Of a stretch of 64,000 bases of DNA, positions 27,039-35,545 are shown piece after piece; position 1 is the first letter of the stretch, and every line of letters starts with the position of its first letter. The translations under genes were made by a program, and so were the position numbers. Source of the DNA: Paenibacillus oenotherae (GTDB taxonomy: Bacteria; Bacillota; Bacilli; Paenibacillales; Paenibacillaceae). The stretch spans positions 272,376-336,375 of the forward strand of contig NZ_JAHZIJ010000004.1 of the NCBI RefSeq assembly GCF_019443105.1, read 5' to 3'. Under the pieces are notes generated by a model. That model saw nothing but the letters and a program-made list of their open reading frames with translations, did not search any database and had not been told where the DNA came from.

Positions 27039-27902
27039 TTATACAGCGAAGGATGCGTCCGGCTTTCCCCGCTCGACTTCTGCCAGACGTCTGGAGCTGC
27101 CAGCCGCAGCATGCCGCCCCTTGCCCTCGGGAACACAGATCGGCGTGCCGAAGAAAGGATCGACCATAAGCTCGCATTCCATCCCGAACACCTCCCGAAC
27201 AAGGTCCTTGCTGACGATATCCTCCGGCCTGCCCTGCGCGACAATCGTTTTGTTCTGAACCGCAATGAGATTATGCGCATAACGGCAGGCCATGTTCAAA
27301 TCATGGAGCACCATGACAATCGTGCTCTTCTTGGTTTCATTCAGCTCAAACAACAGATCCAGCACATCGATCTGATGGGCAATATCCAGATAGGTCGTCG
27401 GTTCGTCGAGCAGAATCGTGTCTGTCCCCTGCGCCAGTGTCATCGCTATCCATGCGCGCTGGCGCTGCCCCCCTGAGAGCGAGTCTACCGAACGATGGGC
27501 AAGCTCCGTCATCTTGGTCGCGGCAAGTGCCTGCTCCACCATCGACTCATCCTCCTCTGACCACTGATTCAGCCAGCTTTGGTATGGATATCGTCCCTGC
27601 TTGACGAGTTGAAACACCGTCAGCCCTTCGGGCGTGACAGGGCCTTGAGGCAGAATCGACAGCTGCTTGGCCACTTCCTTCGTCTGCATGCGGGCAATGT
27701 CGCGCCCGCTTAGCACGATAGCGCCCTCCTGCGGCTTCAGCAATCGGGCTAACGAGCGGAGCAAGGTGGACTTTCCGCAGCCATTGGGTCCGATCATGAC
27801 ACTGATCTGGCCTTTGGGAAGCTGCAGGTTCAAACTGTCTATAATTTTGTTTCCTTCGTATGAAACGGATAATTGCTTGGTCTCCAAGTGTGGTACAGGC
27901 AT
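27039..27902 (-). CDS. Siderophore ABC importer, ATP-binding protein (FepC/FhuC family)
   Basis: Powers uptake of the ferric siderophore. 287 residues with Walker A GPNGCGKSTLLRSL (about 38-51), Q-loop SILPQGPVTPEG, signature LSGGQRQRAWIAMTLAQG, Walker B ILLDEPTTYLDIAHQ and switch histidine VLHDLNMACRY. These are hallmarks of the Fe-siderophore/B12 importers. It is the last gene of the uptake operon, 16 bp after the second permease. The C-terminal tail after about residue 245 is specific and unassigned. Confidence 0.96.
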   Translation of the reverse strand: MPVPHLETKQLSVSYEGNKIIDSLNLQLPKGQISVMIGPNGCGKSTLLRSLARLLKPQEGAIVLSGRDIARMQTKEVAKQLSILPQGPVTPEGLTVFQLVKQGRYPYQSWLNQWSEEDESMVEQALAATKMTELAHRSVDSLSGGQRQRAWIAMTLAQGTDTILLDEPTTYLDIAHQIDVLDLLFELNETKKSTIVMVLHDLNMACRYAHNLIAVQNKTIVAQGRPEDIVSKDLVREVFGMECELMVDPFFGTPICVPEGKGRHAAAGSSRRLAEVERGKPDASFAV

Positions 27903-27918
27903 CTATGCCACTCCTTTC

Positions 27919-28968
27919 TTAACGTGCATTGCGCGTTCGATATAGAAGATAAATAAAGAACGGCGCTCCGATTCCAGCCGTGAACACCCCGACCGGAATG
28001 TCATGCGGCAGGAAGGCGGTTCTTCCTACCAAATCGGCAAGGAGCACGATCAAGCCCCCAAGCAATCCGGCGATAGGCAGCATACTGCCTGCAGACGGCC
28101 CGGCCAGCCGTCTGGCCATATGAGGCGCCAGCAGGCCGACAAATCCAATCGGTCCGGCCATCGAAACCGCGGACCCCGCCAGTATGACACAAATGCCCAG
28201 CAGCAGCAGGCGCTTGCGTTGAACAGCACTTCCTGTGCCTGCTGCAATATCATCCCCTAGCTGATGAATATTCAGCTCTCTTACACTCAATACTGCCAAT
28301 AGCAGAAATACGGTCGTCCACGGCAGCAGCGACAGCACATTATCCCAAGATGTCCCGTAGATCGTGCCGGTAATCCACAGATATGCAGAGCTCGCTGCAT
28401 AGATCGTCGGCGACATGACGATCAGCATCGTCGTCAAGGACGATATAAGAGCCGAGATGCCGATACCGACCAGCACCAGTCTGACCGGTGCGACGCCCCT
28501 CTTCCAAGCCAGCATGTAGATAAGCGCGGAAGCGGCCACAGCGCCAATCATAGCAGCGACCGGGAGCAGGTGAATGCTGTACAGGCCCGGCAGGTAGGTT
28601 AGAAAGGTTACTGCAGCGAGAGAAGCGCCTCCCGTAACGCCAATAAGGTCAGGAGCGGCGAGCGGATTGCGTATAATGCTTTGCATCATCGCCCCCGCAA
28701 CGCCCAGTGACGCACCCACCATAATAGCGATCACGATGCGAGGCAGCCGGAGCGTCTGTACAACCAGAATATGATCCGGCAGACCCTGACCGAGAACTGC
28801 CTTCCATACATCGAGCGGATTAATATACATATCGCCGATGCCCGTGCTGACTACCATCGATCCCGCCACTACCGCAAGCAAGACCAGGAACAAGAGAATA
28901 AGCCGCTTATGGAGCTGAACAGAGAGAGACATTGCCGAGGAGCGAATTGTAATATAGCCCTTTCTCAC
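27919..28968 (-). CDS. Siderophore ABC importer permease 2 (FecCD family)
   Basis: 349 residues, about ten membrane segments. Family blocks seen: RLPRIVIAIMVGASLGVAGAM near residue 82, SIIRNPLAAPDLIGVTGGAS, and the coupling-loop region FVGLLAPHMARRLAG near residue 270. It pairs with the other permease to form the FecCD-type heterodimer. The ATG overlaps the stop of permease 1 by 4 bp (ATGA), which supports coupled translation. Confidence 0.95.
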   Translation of the reverse strand: MRKGYITIRSSAMSLSVQLHKRLILLFLVLLAVVAGSMVVSTGIGDMYINPLDVWKAVLGQGLPDHILVVQTLRLPRIVIAIMVGASLGVAGAMMQSIIRNPLAAPDLIGVTGGASLAAVTFLTYLPGLYSIHLLPVAAMIGAVAASALIYMLAWKRGVAPVRLVLVGIGISALISSLTTMLIVMSPTIYAASSAYLWITGTIYGTSWDNVLSLLPWTTVFLLLAVLSVRELNIHQLGDDIAAGTGSAVQRKRLLLLGICVILAGSAVSMAGPIGFVGLLAPHMARRLAGPSAGSMLPIAGLLGGLIVLLADLVGRTAFLPHDIPVGVFTAGIGAPFFIYLLYRTRNAR

Positions 28969-29984
28969 TTGTTCAGCCCCTTCCGCGCAATGAAAATAAA
29001 GACCGGCGTTCCGATGACAGCCGTCATTACACCTACCGGCAGCTCTTGCGGCATGATGATATAGCGGGCCATAATATCTGCTGCCAGCAGCAGCAGTGCG
29101 CCTGATAGAGCGCTGTAAGGAATCAGCCAGCGATAATCCATCCCTGCGAACAGACGGCTAATCTGCGGCACGACAATGCCGATAAAACCGATCGGCCCTG
29201 CTACAGCTACCGAGCTTCCGGCGAGCAGAACGATGATGATGCTTCCGATGATTTTGACGGCTATCGTCTTCTGCCCCAAGCCCTTCGCCGTATCCTCGCC
29301 CATTGCAAGCACATTGAGATGGCGGCATATGATAAGGGCTGCAATCCAACTGACTGCCAAATAAGGCAGCACCGAGCTCAAGCTCTCCAGTGAACGCCCT
29401 GCGATAGAGCCCGTCAGCCAGAATAAGACATCATTCAAGCCGTTCTCATTCATAACGAGCAGCCCTTGCGTAAAGGACCCGAACAGCGCAGTCATAGCAG
29501 CACCTGCCAGCACAATTCTCATTGGCGACAGACCGTCGCGGCCAAGCGAGCCAAGGGCAAAGACAGACATAGCCCCAAGCGCCGCACCGAGGAAGGATAT
29601 CCAAACCAGAACATTCATCGATCCGATCCCGAATACCGTAATTGCAGTAACGACAGACAAGGTGGCCCCTGAATTAATGCCGAGTATTGTCGGGTCGCCG
29701 AGCGGATTGCGGGTGATTGCCTGCATAATCGCCCCGGCTATTGCAAGGCTGGCGCCTATTGCAGCAGCAATCAGCGCCCGCGGGACTCTCGTTGTCCTGG
29801 CGATAATCTGTTCGTTAGAAGTGCTGTCGTATTGCACAATAGAGTCGTAAGCCTGCTGTACACTAATCTTGGTTGCGCCCAGTACGATGCTTAATCCGAC
29901 GAACACCAGCATGGCCGCGCCTAGTATTAGAAGCCCGGCGCTTCTCGCCCAAGGATTGCTAATGCCTATCGATGTCGATTCCAC
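28965..29984 (-). CDS. Siderophore ABC importer permease 1 (FecCD family)
   Basis: 339 residues from GTG 29984, chosen because GGGGAGG (29990-29996) lies 5 nt upstream. A longer frame runs up to a TTG at 30101 inside the end of the binding-protein gene, but it has no ribosome site and would add a hydrophilic leader unusual for the family. Blocks: TTRVPRALIAAAIGASLAIAG, AITRNPLGDPTILGINSGA, FIGIVVPQISRLFAG and VGVMTAVIGTPVFIFI near the end. Functions with permease 2 as the membrane channel. Confidence 0.93.
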   Translation of the reverse strand: MESTSIGISNPWARSAGLLILGAAMLVFVGLSIVLGATKISVQQAYDSIVQYDSTSNEQIIARTTRVPRALIAAAIGASLAIAGAIMQAITRNPLGDPTILGINSGATLSVVTAITVFGIGSMNVLVWISFLGAALGAMSVFALGSLGRDGLSPMRIVLAGAAMTALFGSFTQGLLVMNENGLNDVLFWLTGSIAGRSLESLSSVLPYLAVSWIAALIICRHLNVLAMGEDTAKGLGQKTIAVKIIGSIIIVLLAGSSVAVAGPIGFIGIVVPQISRLFAGMDYRWLIPYSALSGALLLLAADIMARYIIMPQELPVGVMTAVIGTPVFIFIARKGLNK

Positions 29985-30066
29985 TTGATCCTCCCCTGTC
30001 AGACGCACAAAAGAATGAGCGTTCTCGCCCATTCTCAAGTGTGATGAATTAATGTTGCCCGTCTTA

Positions 30067-31353
30067 TTAGTCAAGATCGAAGTAGAAGTAGAGATCGTCA
30101 AGCATCATCTTGGCAGCTTGCGGTCCGCCGGACATATTCCAGGAAACAACATTAACCTTGTAGTATTTCTTGTTCTTAACAGCATTCAGGTTCTTCCAGA
30201 GATCGCTGGACGTCCATTCCTTCTGATGCTTGTAGACGCCGCCGTCGCCGGTCCAGTCCGTTGTAAAGTCGAAGATATAGTCGCCATCGAGCATGGATGT
30301 GCCTTCAAGCGTTTTGACGGTTACGATATCGGTTCCTGCATCCTTCTGCGCTTTAGGGAAGTCGAAGCCCAGCTCTTTGAAAATATTCGTTGCGAATCCA
30401 GCCATGTAAGCACGAGCCGATCCGTCCGGATTGAAGCGGATAACCGATACTTTCGTTTTTGCTGCTTTGGAACCGATTTTGGATTTGAAATCCGCTACGC
30501 GTTTGTCCCAATCTGCGATGTATTGCGATGCTTGCGCTTCTTTGTTATATACGATACCGCCGATTTCCAGCGTTTTCTTCCAGGAGTAGATGTCTTCCGT
30601 CATTACTGTCGGAGCGATAGCTTGAAGCTGGCTGTAAATTTTCTCATGACGCATTTTGGAACCGATAATTACATCCGGCTTCAAAGCAACGATTGCCTCC
30701 AGGCTTGGCTGTGTCTCGTCACCAAGATTCTTAACGCCGGACATGCTTCCTTTCAGGAAGTTGTACCAAGGCTGTTCTACATAGGATTCAACCGCGCCTA
30801 CCGGCTTAACGCCGAGCAGCACTGTAGCATCAACCATGCCGTTGAACAGAACAACAACGCGCTCAGGCACCTTTTTCAGCGTTGTTTTGCCCATTGCATG
30901 CGTAATCGTCTTCGATGTTTCCAGCGACACTGTGGAAGTAGAAGCTTTCCACGATACCCATACGCCCAGGGACTCGCCCAAGAAGCGAAGCGGTACAAGC
31001 GTGCTGCCGTTCTTCGTGATCGGAGCCGCATCCAGCTTAACAGCCTTGCCGTTGATGGTAGCATTTTTGCTGCCAATCGTCAGAACGACCGTTTTGCTGC
31101 CTTTGATCACGCTGACTTTATTCGTTTTGGAATCATATTTAACCGTTGCATTCAATTTCTCCGCAAGTGCGCGGTAAGGAACCAGCGTGCTGCCATTGCT
31201 GATTTGCGGCTTCGTGTCGAACGAAATTTGCGTGCCGTTGATCTGCACCTTAATATCCTTGCCTGCCGCTGCAGCGAAGCCCGGAATTACGGAGATGGTT
31301 AATGCGAAAGTAAGAAGCAATGCAAGAATGCGAACCTTGTTGAATGATTTCAT
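30067..31353 (-). CDS. Siderophore-binding protein with N-terminal stalk domain
   Basis: Extracellular receptor of the importer. ATG 31353 (AAAGGTGAT upstream) gives 428 residues; an in-frame ATG at 31392 lacks a ribosome site. A signal peptide (ALLLTFALTISVIPGFAAAA) is followed by two copper-amine-oxidase N-terminal-like repeats (about 30-150). Each ends in GSTLVPYRALAEKLNA or GSTLVPLRFLGESLGV. The ferric-siderophore binding domain follows (KKVPERVVVLFNGMVDATVLLGVKPVGAV onward; conserved glutamates and DVIIGSKMRHEKI). No lipobox cysteine exists, which is unusual for a Gram-positive binding protein. The stalk domain may take over attachment to the wall. Confidence 0.93.
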   Translation of the reverse strand: MKSFNKVRILALLLTFALTISVIPGFAAAAGKDIKVQINGTQISFDTKPQISNGSTLVPYRALAEKLNATVKYDSKTNKVSVIKGSKTVVLTIGSKNATINGKAVKLDAAPITKNGSTLVPLRFLGESLGVWVSWKASTSTVSLETSKTITHAMGKTTLKKVPERVVVLFNGMVDATVLLGVKPVGAVESYVEQPWYNFLKGSMSGVKNLGDETQPSLEAIVALKPDVIIGSKMRHEKIYSQLQAIAPTVMTEDIYSWKKTLEIGGIVYNKEAQASQYIADWDKRVADFKSKIGSKAAKTKVSVIRFNPDGSARAYMAGFATNIFKELGFDFPKAQKDAGTDIVTVKTLEGTSMLDGDYIFDFTTDWTGDGGVYKHQKEWTSSDLWKNLNAVKNKKYYKVNVVSWNMSGGPQAAKMMLDDLYFYFDLD

Positions 31354-31445
31354 GATAGCTATCACCTTTCTCTTTCTCAAATGATGAAACAAATGACCGT
31401 GCCCTTGACTCCTAGCTTATTTCCCTGATACCTAGCTTATTTCCC

Positions 31446-31916
31446 TCATACTTGCGGTTGCTGCTCCAACGCTTTGCCGAGGTCTCTGAAGCGTTGATAA
31501 AGCTTATAGTCTTGCTGTATGACGAGCTCTTTATCGATCTTATCTCCACTTGCCGAGTCAAGGAATTCTGCCATTTCCCCTTCAACAGTCGGGTATGTAT
31601 CAGCGCTCTGCACCTTTAGATCGGCTTTGATCGCTTCCCAGACTCCAGCAATTTGTGCGACAAGCTCTTTTCTCTGTTTCTCGTCATCGGCTTCAACAGC
31701 TTGCTTGAAATCCTTCGTCAACGAGCTCATCATCTTCACCCCGTCCCGCAGATCAGCTACCTCCACCTTCTTAGGCTCGATCACTGCCGTTTGACGTTCT
31801 CCTTCCGCACCGCCTTCTGATCCGGCCTTGTTCCCGCCCGTATTGCCTGAGCCTGAACTGCATCCCGCCACCAGAAGCACGATAATTAAAGCAAGTGTTA
31901 TGTGCCAACCCCTCAT
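31446..31916 (-). CDS. Small lipoprotein leading the Fur-regulated uptake operon
   Basis: Unknown family. The start is ATG 31916: AGGAGG lies 8 nt upstream and the Fur box (31941-31955) sits before it. The in-frame ATG at 31940 would touch that box and has no ribosome site. The 156 residues carry a lipoprotein signal (LALIIVLLVAGC, lipobox LVAGC), a Ser/Gly-rich tether and a helical domain with KPEVxD-like start and ADTYPTVEGEMAEFLD in the middle. It is 92 bp upstream of the binding-protein gene and shares its promoter. A role as accessory surface receptor or iron handler is a guess. A 20-bp direct duplication (CTAGCTTATTTCCCT twice) follows the stop. Confidence 0.85.
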   Translation of the reverse strand: MRGWHITLALIIVLLVAGCSSGSGNTGGNKAGSEGGAEGERQTAVIEPKKVEVADLRDGVKMMSSLTKDFKQAVEADDEKQRKELVAQIAGVWEAIKADLKVQSADTYPTVEGEMAEFLDSASGDKIDKELVIQQDYKLYQRFRDLGKALEQQPQV

Positions 31917-31940
31917 TTTGAATCCTCCTGCTGTTTTCAT

Positions 31941-31955
31941 TGATAATGAATATCA
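31941..31955 (-). promoter_or_regulatory. Fur box 2 of the uptake operon
   Basis: TGATAATGAATATCA (plus strand), one mismatch to consensus, about 31 bp from box 1; the biosynthesis operon has the same arrangement with 37-bp spacing. Confidence 0.88.
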
Positions 31956-31970
31956 ATACTGCCATAGAGT

Positions 31971-31999
31971 ATGATAATCATTCTCAGTGATTTTGTCAA
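31971..31999 (-). promoter_or_regulatory. Promoter of the siderophore uptake operon
   Basis: Minus strand: perfect -35 TTGACA (31994-31999), 17-bp spacer, -10 TATCAT (31971-31976). Confidence 0.8.
31972..31986 (-). promoter_or_regulatory. Fur box 1 of the uptake operon
   Basis: TGATAATCATTCTCA (plus strand), one mismatch to the 7-1-7 consensus, overlapping the -10 element. Confidence 0.9.
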
Positions 32000-32180
32000 T
32001 AATAACCTTAAAATATTCTATTCATCCATGAAAAATGATATTTGACAGTGCATAAATACGCGGGTTTGAGTCAGGCCAAGCAAGTAACTAACCGAGTAAC
32101 CAATCACTCAATCACTCAATCAATCACTCAAACAACCAACACTCAACCAGCATCAACCCTCTTCCGGCTTACAGCAAGTT

Positions 32181-32442
32181 CAGGCTGCCCGGGAAAGCCC
32201 GTCGTGCTTTCAGGCAATGTCGGTGATGGCTTTTCATCCCTGCAGGAAGAGCAGGAAACCTGCGTAAGCGCAGGAATTTCGGATAAAAGAACCCGTCGGA
32301 GCTGGAATGCCTGCGATTGAGCAGGAATATAGGGCAGAATGAGCCCGATTGAGGCGAATATGGCGAAATGCCTGCACTTTGGCAGGCATTTCACCTTTAG
32401 CAGGCCGGAACAAAGAGAAAGCCTGCACTTATGCATCTTTGC
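32181..32442. repeat. Hairpin-ladder repeat, copy A, with element-end-like left flank
   Basis: Four CCTGC...GCAGG modules start at 32259, 32310, 32371 and 32422 (spacing 51, 61, 51). Module 3 (CCTGCACTTTGGCAGGCATTT) is the best hairpin. The left flank at 32181-32199, CAGGCTGCCCGGGAAAGCC, resembles the terminal repeat of the mobile element at 53431. The gap 32000-32930 between the lipoprotein gene and folE has no credible gene. Its first part (32085-32150) is a CAATCACT-type simple repeat. Confidence 0.85.
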
Positions 32443-32800
32443 ACTTTGCACTTTGCACTCTCGCATTTAAGAATTTAAGCATTTCGCACTTATTCATTTA
32501 TGTACTATGCATTTACGCATTTATGCATTTATGCATTTATGCATTTACGCACCATGCACTATGCATCTACGCATTTACGCATTATGCATTTACGCATTAT
32601 GCATTTACGCATTTACGCATTTACGCATTTACGCATTTACGCATTTACGCATTTATGCACTATGCATTTACGCATTTACGCATTATGCATTTACGCATTT
32701 ACGCATTTATGCACTATGCACTATGCATCTACGCATTTACGCATTATGCATTTACGCATTTATGCACTATGCACTATGCATCTATGCATCTATGCATTTT
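32427..32800. repeat. GCATTTAC-type 8-bp microsatellite
   Basis: About 370 bp of GCATTTAC, GCATTTAT, GCATTAT and GCACTAT units. It begins right after the opening arm of ladder module 4 (GCCTGCACTTATGCATC) and ends right before a closing arm (TTCGCAGGC, about 32799-32807). It therefore seems to have expanded in the loop of that hairpin. All three plus-strand frames stay open because the period is not a multiple of three; none looks like a gene. Confidence 0.9.
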
Positions 32801-32930
32801 CGCAGGCATGCTCGACGTTGATGGAGTCGCCACCCTCAGAAGGCGATATTTCAACAGTCTGATATTCCGATGTAACATCATAGTTTATAAGCGAGATAAA
32901 CATGCCTGCAGCATCAAAAAAATGAATCTC

Positions 32931-32983
32931 AAAAAAGCCGATTCATCGGCTTTGTCAGGCTGACAAAGCAATGAATCGGCTTT
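32931..32983 (-). terminator. Terminator of folE
   Basis: On the minus strand AAAGCCGATTCAT...CTTTGTCA pairs with TGACAAAG...ATGAATCGGCTTT, followed by TTTTTT-GAG. Long two-part stem. Confidence 0.93.
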
Positions 32984-33019
32984 CTATGCAAGAACAACCC
33001 TATATTCACTTCATCGTTC

Positions 33020-33613
33020 CTACTGCTTCAGCAGCGAGAGAAATTCCGAGCGAAGCGCCGCGCTTGAGCGGAATTCACCGCGTACAGCCGAGGTCACCGT
33101 CTTGCTGCCGGGCTTCTTAACGCCGCGTGCGCACATACACAGATGCTCACCTTCGACAACGACCATGACACCGCTGGGCTTCAATACTTCATCCAGAATA
33201 TCTGCGATCTGAGAGGTGATGCGTTCTTGTACCTGAAGACGCCGCGAGACCGCTTCAACAAGACGCGCAAGCTTGCTAAGTCCGGCGATCTTGCCGCTCG
33301 GAATATATCCGATATGCGCTTTGCCGAAGAATGGCGCCATATGATGCTCGCATTGGCTGTAGTAGACGATATCTTTGACAATAACAAGCTCTTCATGCTG
33401 CTCATCAAAAGTAACGCCAAGCACATCCCTTGGATCAACATCATAGCCCGCGAAAATTTCCTCGTACATACGGGTTACTCTCGCAGGTGTCTCTAATAAC
33501 CCCTCACGCTCGACATCCTCCCCGATCAGCTTCAATATCTCTTTAATATGAAATTCGATCTGATCACGGTTGTCAGAGACGCTGGAATTAACATAATCCT
33601 TCTTACCCGCCAC
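33020..33613 (-). CDS. folE: GTP cyclohydrolase I
   Basis: Makes dihydroneopterin triphosphate from GTP, the first step of tetrahydrofolate and a source for queuosine precursors. 197 residues, GTG start 8 nt after AAGGAGG. Zinc ligands lie in [12 protein letters not shown] and in [36 protein letters not shown] and [12 protein letters not shown] complete the pattern. Homomeric cytosolic enzyme of normal length. The queuosine gene queG lies 2 kb upstream on the same strand, in a separate transcription unit as far as can be seen. Confidence 0.97.
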   Translation of the reverse strand: MAGKKDYVNSSVSDNRDQIEFHIKEILKLIGEDVEREGLLETPARVTRMYEEIFAGYDVDPRDVLGVTFDEQHEELVIVKDIVYYSQCEHHMAPFFGKAHIGYIPSGKIAGLSKLARLVEAVSRRLQVQERITSQIADILDEVLKPSGVMVVVEGEHLCMCARGVKKPGSKTVTSAVRGEFRSSAALRSEFLSLLKQ

Positions 33614-33650
33614 TTCACTTACCTCCTTAGCCAGCAGGCTGGCAGACGTT

Positions 33651-33872
33651 TTACCTGCGGCCGCCTGGACGTCCGCCGCCCTTCATCATCTGCTGCGCCT
33701 TCTGGAGCTGCTGCTTGTTCATATTGTATCCCATCTGCTTCGCCATCTTCTGAAGCATATCAGGATCGCTTTGCATTTTCTCCAATTGCTTTCTCAGATA
33801 GTAAACGCCGATGAAAAATCCGCCGACAGCGCCGACTACGAGTGTTACAATCGCAATAATGACCGTCCACAT
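33651..33872 (-). CDS. yneF: YneF family small membrane protein (UPF0154)
   Basis: 73 residues: one N-terminal membrane segment ([21 protein letters not shown]) and a basic amphipathic tail with [21 protein letters not shown], as in Bacillus YneF. The role of the family is unknown. It ends in a Gly/Arg tail (GGGRPGGRR). Lies 37 bp upstream of folE on the same strand. Confidence 0.93.
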   Translation of the reverse strand: MWTVIIAIVTLVVGAVGGFFIGVYYLRKQLEKMQSDPDMLQKMAKQMGYNMNKQQLQKAQQMMKGGGRPGGRR

Positions 33873-33974
33873 TGCTCAAATCACCATACCTTATCTGTAG
33901 TTGTTACATATCTTAAGAACTTATCATAGCATGTCCGAACGAACCTTCGCAAACCGCCCCGGTTTGACTTTTTA

Positions 33975-35006
33975 TCAACCCAGCACCTGCTCAATAAAGA
34001 TGGTATTATGCTTGGCAAGATCGATCTCTCGGCTGTCGATTTCATCTTCGCTTTCCCGCTTCAGCAGCTTGATAATCGGCCTCCCCGGCAAACCCCGATG
34101 CTGTCCTACAACAACACCCGCCTCCCGAGTAGACAGCATGACAGACACACCGTTCGGGTAGATCGATACCGCACGCATGAACTGCACAACCACCTCATGG
34201 TCGAGCTCCTTGCCAGACATGGCGAGCATCCGCTCACAAGCAAGATGCGGCAGCATTTTCTTCCCTTGGTAATCCTGCTGCAGCAAATTGTCGTAGGTAT
34301 TGGCCACCGCGACGATTCGCGAATACTGATGGATCTGATCCTCGACCAATTGTCTTGGCACCCCCGAACCATCCACATGCTCGTGATGCTGGAGCGCAAC
34401 GTGGGCGATCAGCAGGCTGAACTCCCGCTTGGAACGCAGAATCTCGAAACCTCTCCATGTATGATGCTTGGCCGGCGGGTCTCCCTCCAATCTTGGAGGT
34501 TCATTCGCCTTCCCGATATCATGCAGCAAAGCGCCGATTGCAAGCTCCTTCAGCTGCGTCATGTTCAGATGCAGCCCTATGCCAAGCAGCGTCGATACCA
34601 TACATACATTCATGGCATGAACGAATTCAGCATTATCCCTGGTCCTGATCTCATTCAGCTGGATCAGAACCTCTTTGTTGCTGAGTACATCGTCCAGCAA
34701 ATCCTCAATCACAAGACTGATAGAGCGTGAATTGAAGTCCTTGCCCGAACGGATGGAATCCATCGTCTCTGACATGCTGCGGATGAGCCCCCGTTTGGTT
34801 TCCTCGGATAAGATCTCTTCCGGCTCCACATCCGGCAGCAGCGGGTCCCTGATGTAGATATTGGTGACACCAATCCGTTTCAGCGTGCTGATCATATAGA
34901 CTGTTAATTGAATGCCTGAGGACAGCAGAACGGTCCCGTTCGTTGCATAAATCGTCTTGCCAAGAAAATGCCCAGGCTCCACCATCTCTATATCAATGTA
35001 CCTCAT
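33975..35006 (-). CDS. HD-GYP domain protein, probable cyclic-di-GMP phosphodiesterase
   Basis: 343 residues from ATG 35006 (AAGAAGGGG 8 nt upstream; the GTG at 35015 overlaps that site). The N-terminal 100 residues are the small beta domain often found before HD-GYP. The HD-GYP core shows LLHDIGKANEPP, HHTWRGFEILR, HVALQHHEHVDGSGVP and VANTYDNLL. The GYP tripeptide reads GVP, a common degeneration, so activity against cyclic-di-GMP is likely but not assured. It directly follows ogt and queG on the same strand and probably shares their transcript. Confidence 0.9.
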   Translation of the reverse strand: MRYIDIEMVEPGHFLGKTIYATNGTVLLSSGIQLTVYMISTLKRIGVTNIYIRDPLLPDVEPEEILSEETKRGLIRSMSETMDSIRSGKDFNSRSISLVIEDLLDDVLSNKEVLIQLNEIRTRDNAEFVHAMNVCMVSTLLGIGLHLNMTQLKELAIGALLHDIGKANEPPRLEGDPPAKHHTWRGFEILRSKREFSLLIAHVALQHHEHVDGSGVPRQLVEDQIHQYSRIVAVANTYDNLLQQDYQGKKMLPHLACERMLAMSGKELDHEVVVQFMRAVSIYPNGVSVMLSTREAGVVVGQHRGLPGRPIIKLLKRESEDEIDSREIDLAKHNTIFIEQVLG

Positions 35007-35011
35007 GGCAC

Positions 35012-35545
35012 TCACCCCTTCTTATCTGTACGTTCGTGCTGAAGCAAGTACGTCTTGATATTCAAGCCGCCTCCATAGCCGACCATATCGCCGGAGGCTC
35101 CGATAACGCGATGGCACGGCACGATGAGCGGCAGCGGATTCCGGTTGTTAGCACCGCCAACTGCGCGAACAGCCTTGGGCTGGCCGATTGCTTCCGCTAT
35201 ATGCTTGTAGGAGCAGACCTCCCCGTAGGGAACATCCAGCAGCGCTTCCCATACCCGCAGCTGAAATGGAGTTCCCCGCATATCCAGCTGCACATTGAAT
35301 GCCGTTAATTCTCCGGCAAAATAACGTTCCAGCTGTGCTGCAGCCTCGCGAATAACGGGATGCTCCGGGTCCTCCTGCCACGCTGGCGCAAGCGCTATCC
35401 CTCTGGCAGCGGCCCACTTGCGCAGCGGCTCTTCACGGGAGGCATAGCCGCCAAAATCAATATGGCATAATCCCTGATCCGTTGCGAGCAGAACCAAAGG
35501 GCCTATTGGTGAGGCCATCTCCCGCCAAGACATCGATTCAACCAT
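35012..35545 (-). CDS. ogt: Methylated-DNA--protein-cysteine methyltransferase
   Basis: Removes the methyl group from O6-methylguanine onto its own cysteine. ATG 35545 is chosen because GAGGAGGAG precedes it inside the end of queG, giving 177 residues. Active-site motif LIVPCHRVIGASG and the DNA-binding helix region GTPFQLRVWEALLDVPYGEV are clear. The start overlaps queG by 8 bp. Confidence 0.95.
   Translation of the reverse strand: MVESMSWREMASPIGPLVLLATDQGLCHIDFGGYASREEPLRKWAAARGIALAPAWQEDPEHPVIREAAAQLERYFAGELTAFNVQLDMRGTPFQLRVWEALLDVPYGEVCSYKHIAEAIGQPKAVRAVGGANNRNPLPLIVPCHRVIGASGDMVGYGGGLNIKTYLLQHERTDKKG

Noticed and set aside
30052-31302. 416-codon plus-strand frame opposite the binding-protein gene
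   Set aside because: Antisense shadow with an implausible Cys/His/Arg-rich product.
32427-32800. Possible CRISPR array
   Set aside because: Units are 7-8 bp without spacers, and no cas genes are near. The ladder copies were also considered: stems differ, spacers are conserved, the reverse of CRISPR.
32349-32963. Three overlapping plus-strand frames rich in His, Tyr, Ala, Phe, Thr
   Set aside because: They come from the 8-bp microsatellite, whose period keeps every frame open; no ribosome site and no family.
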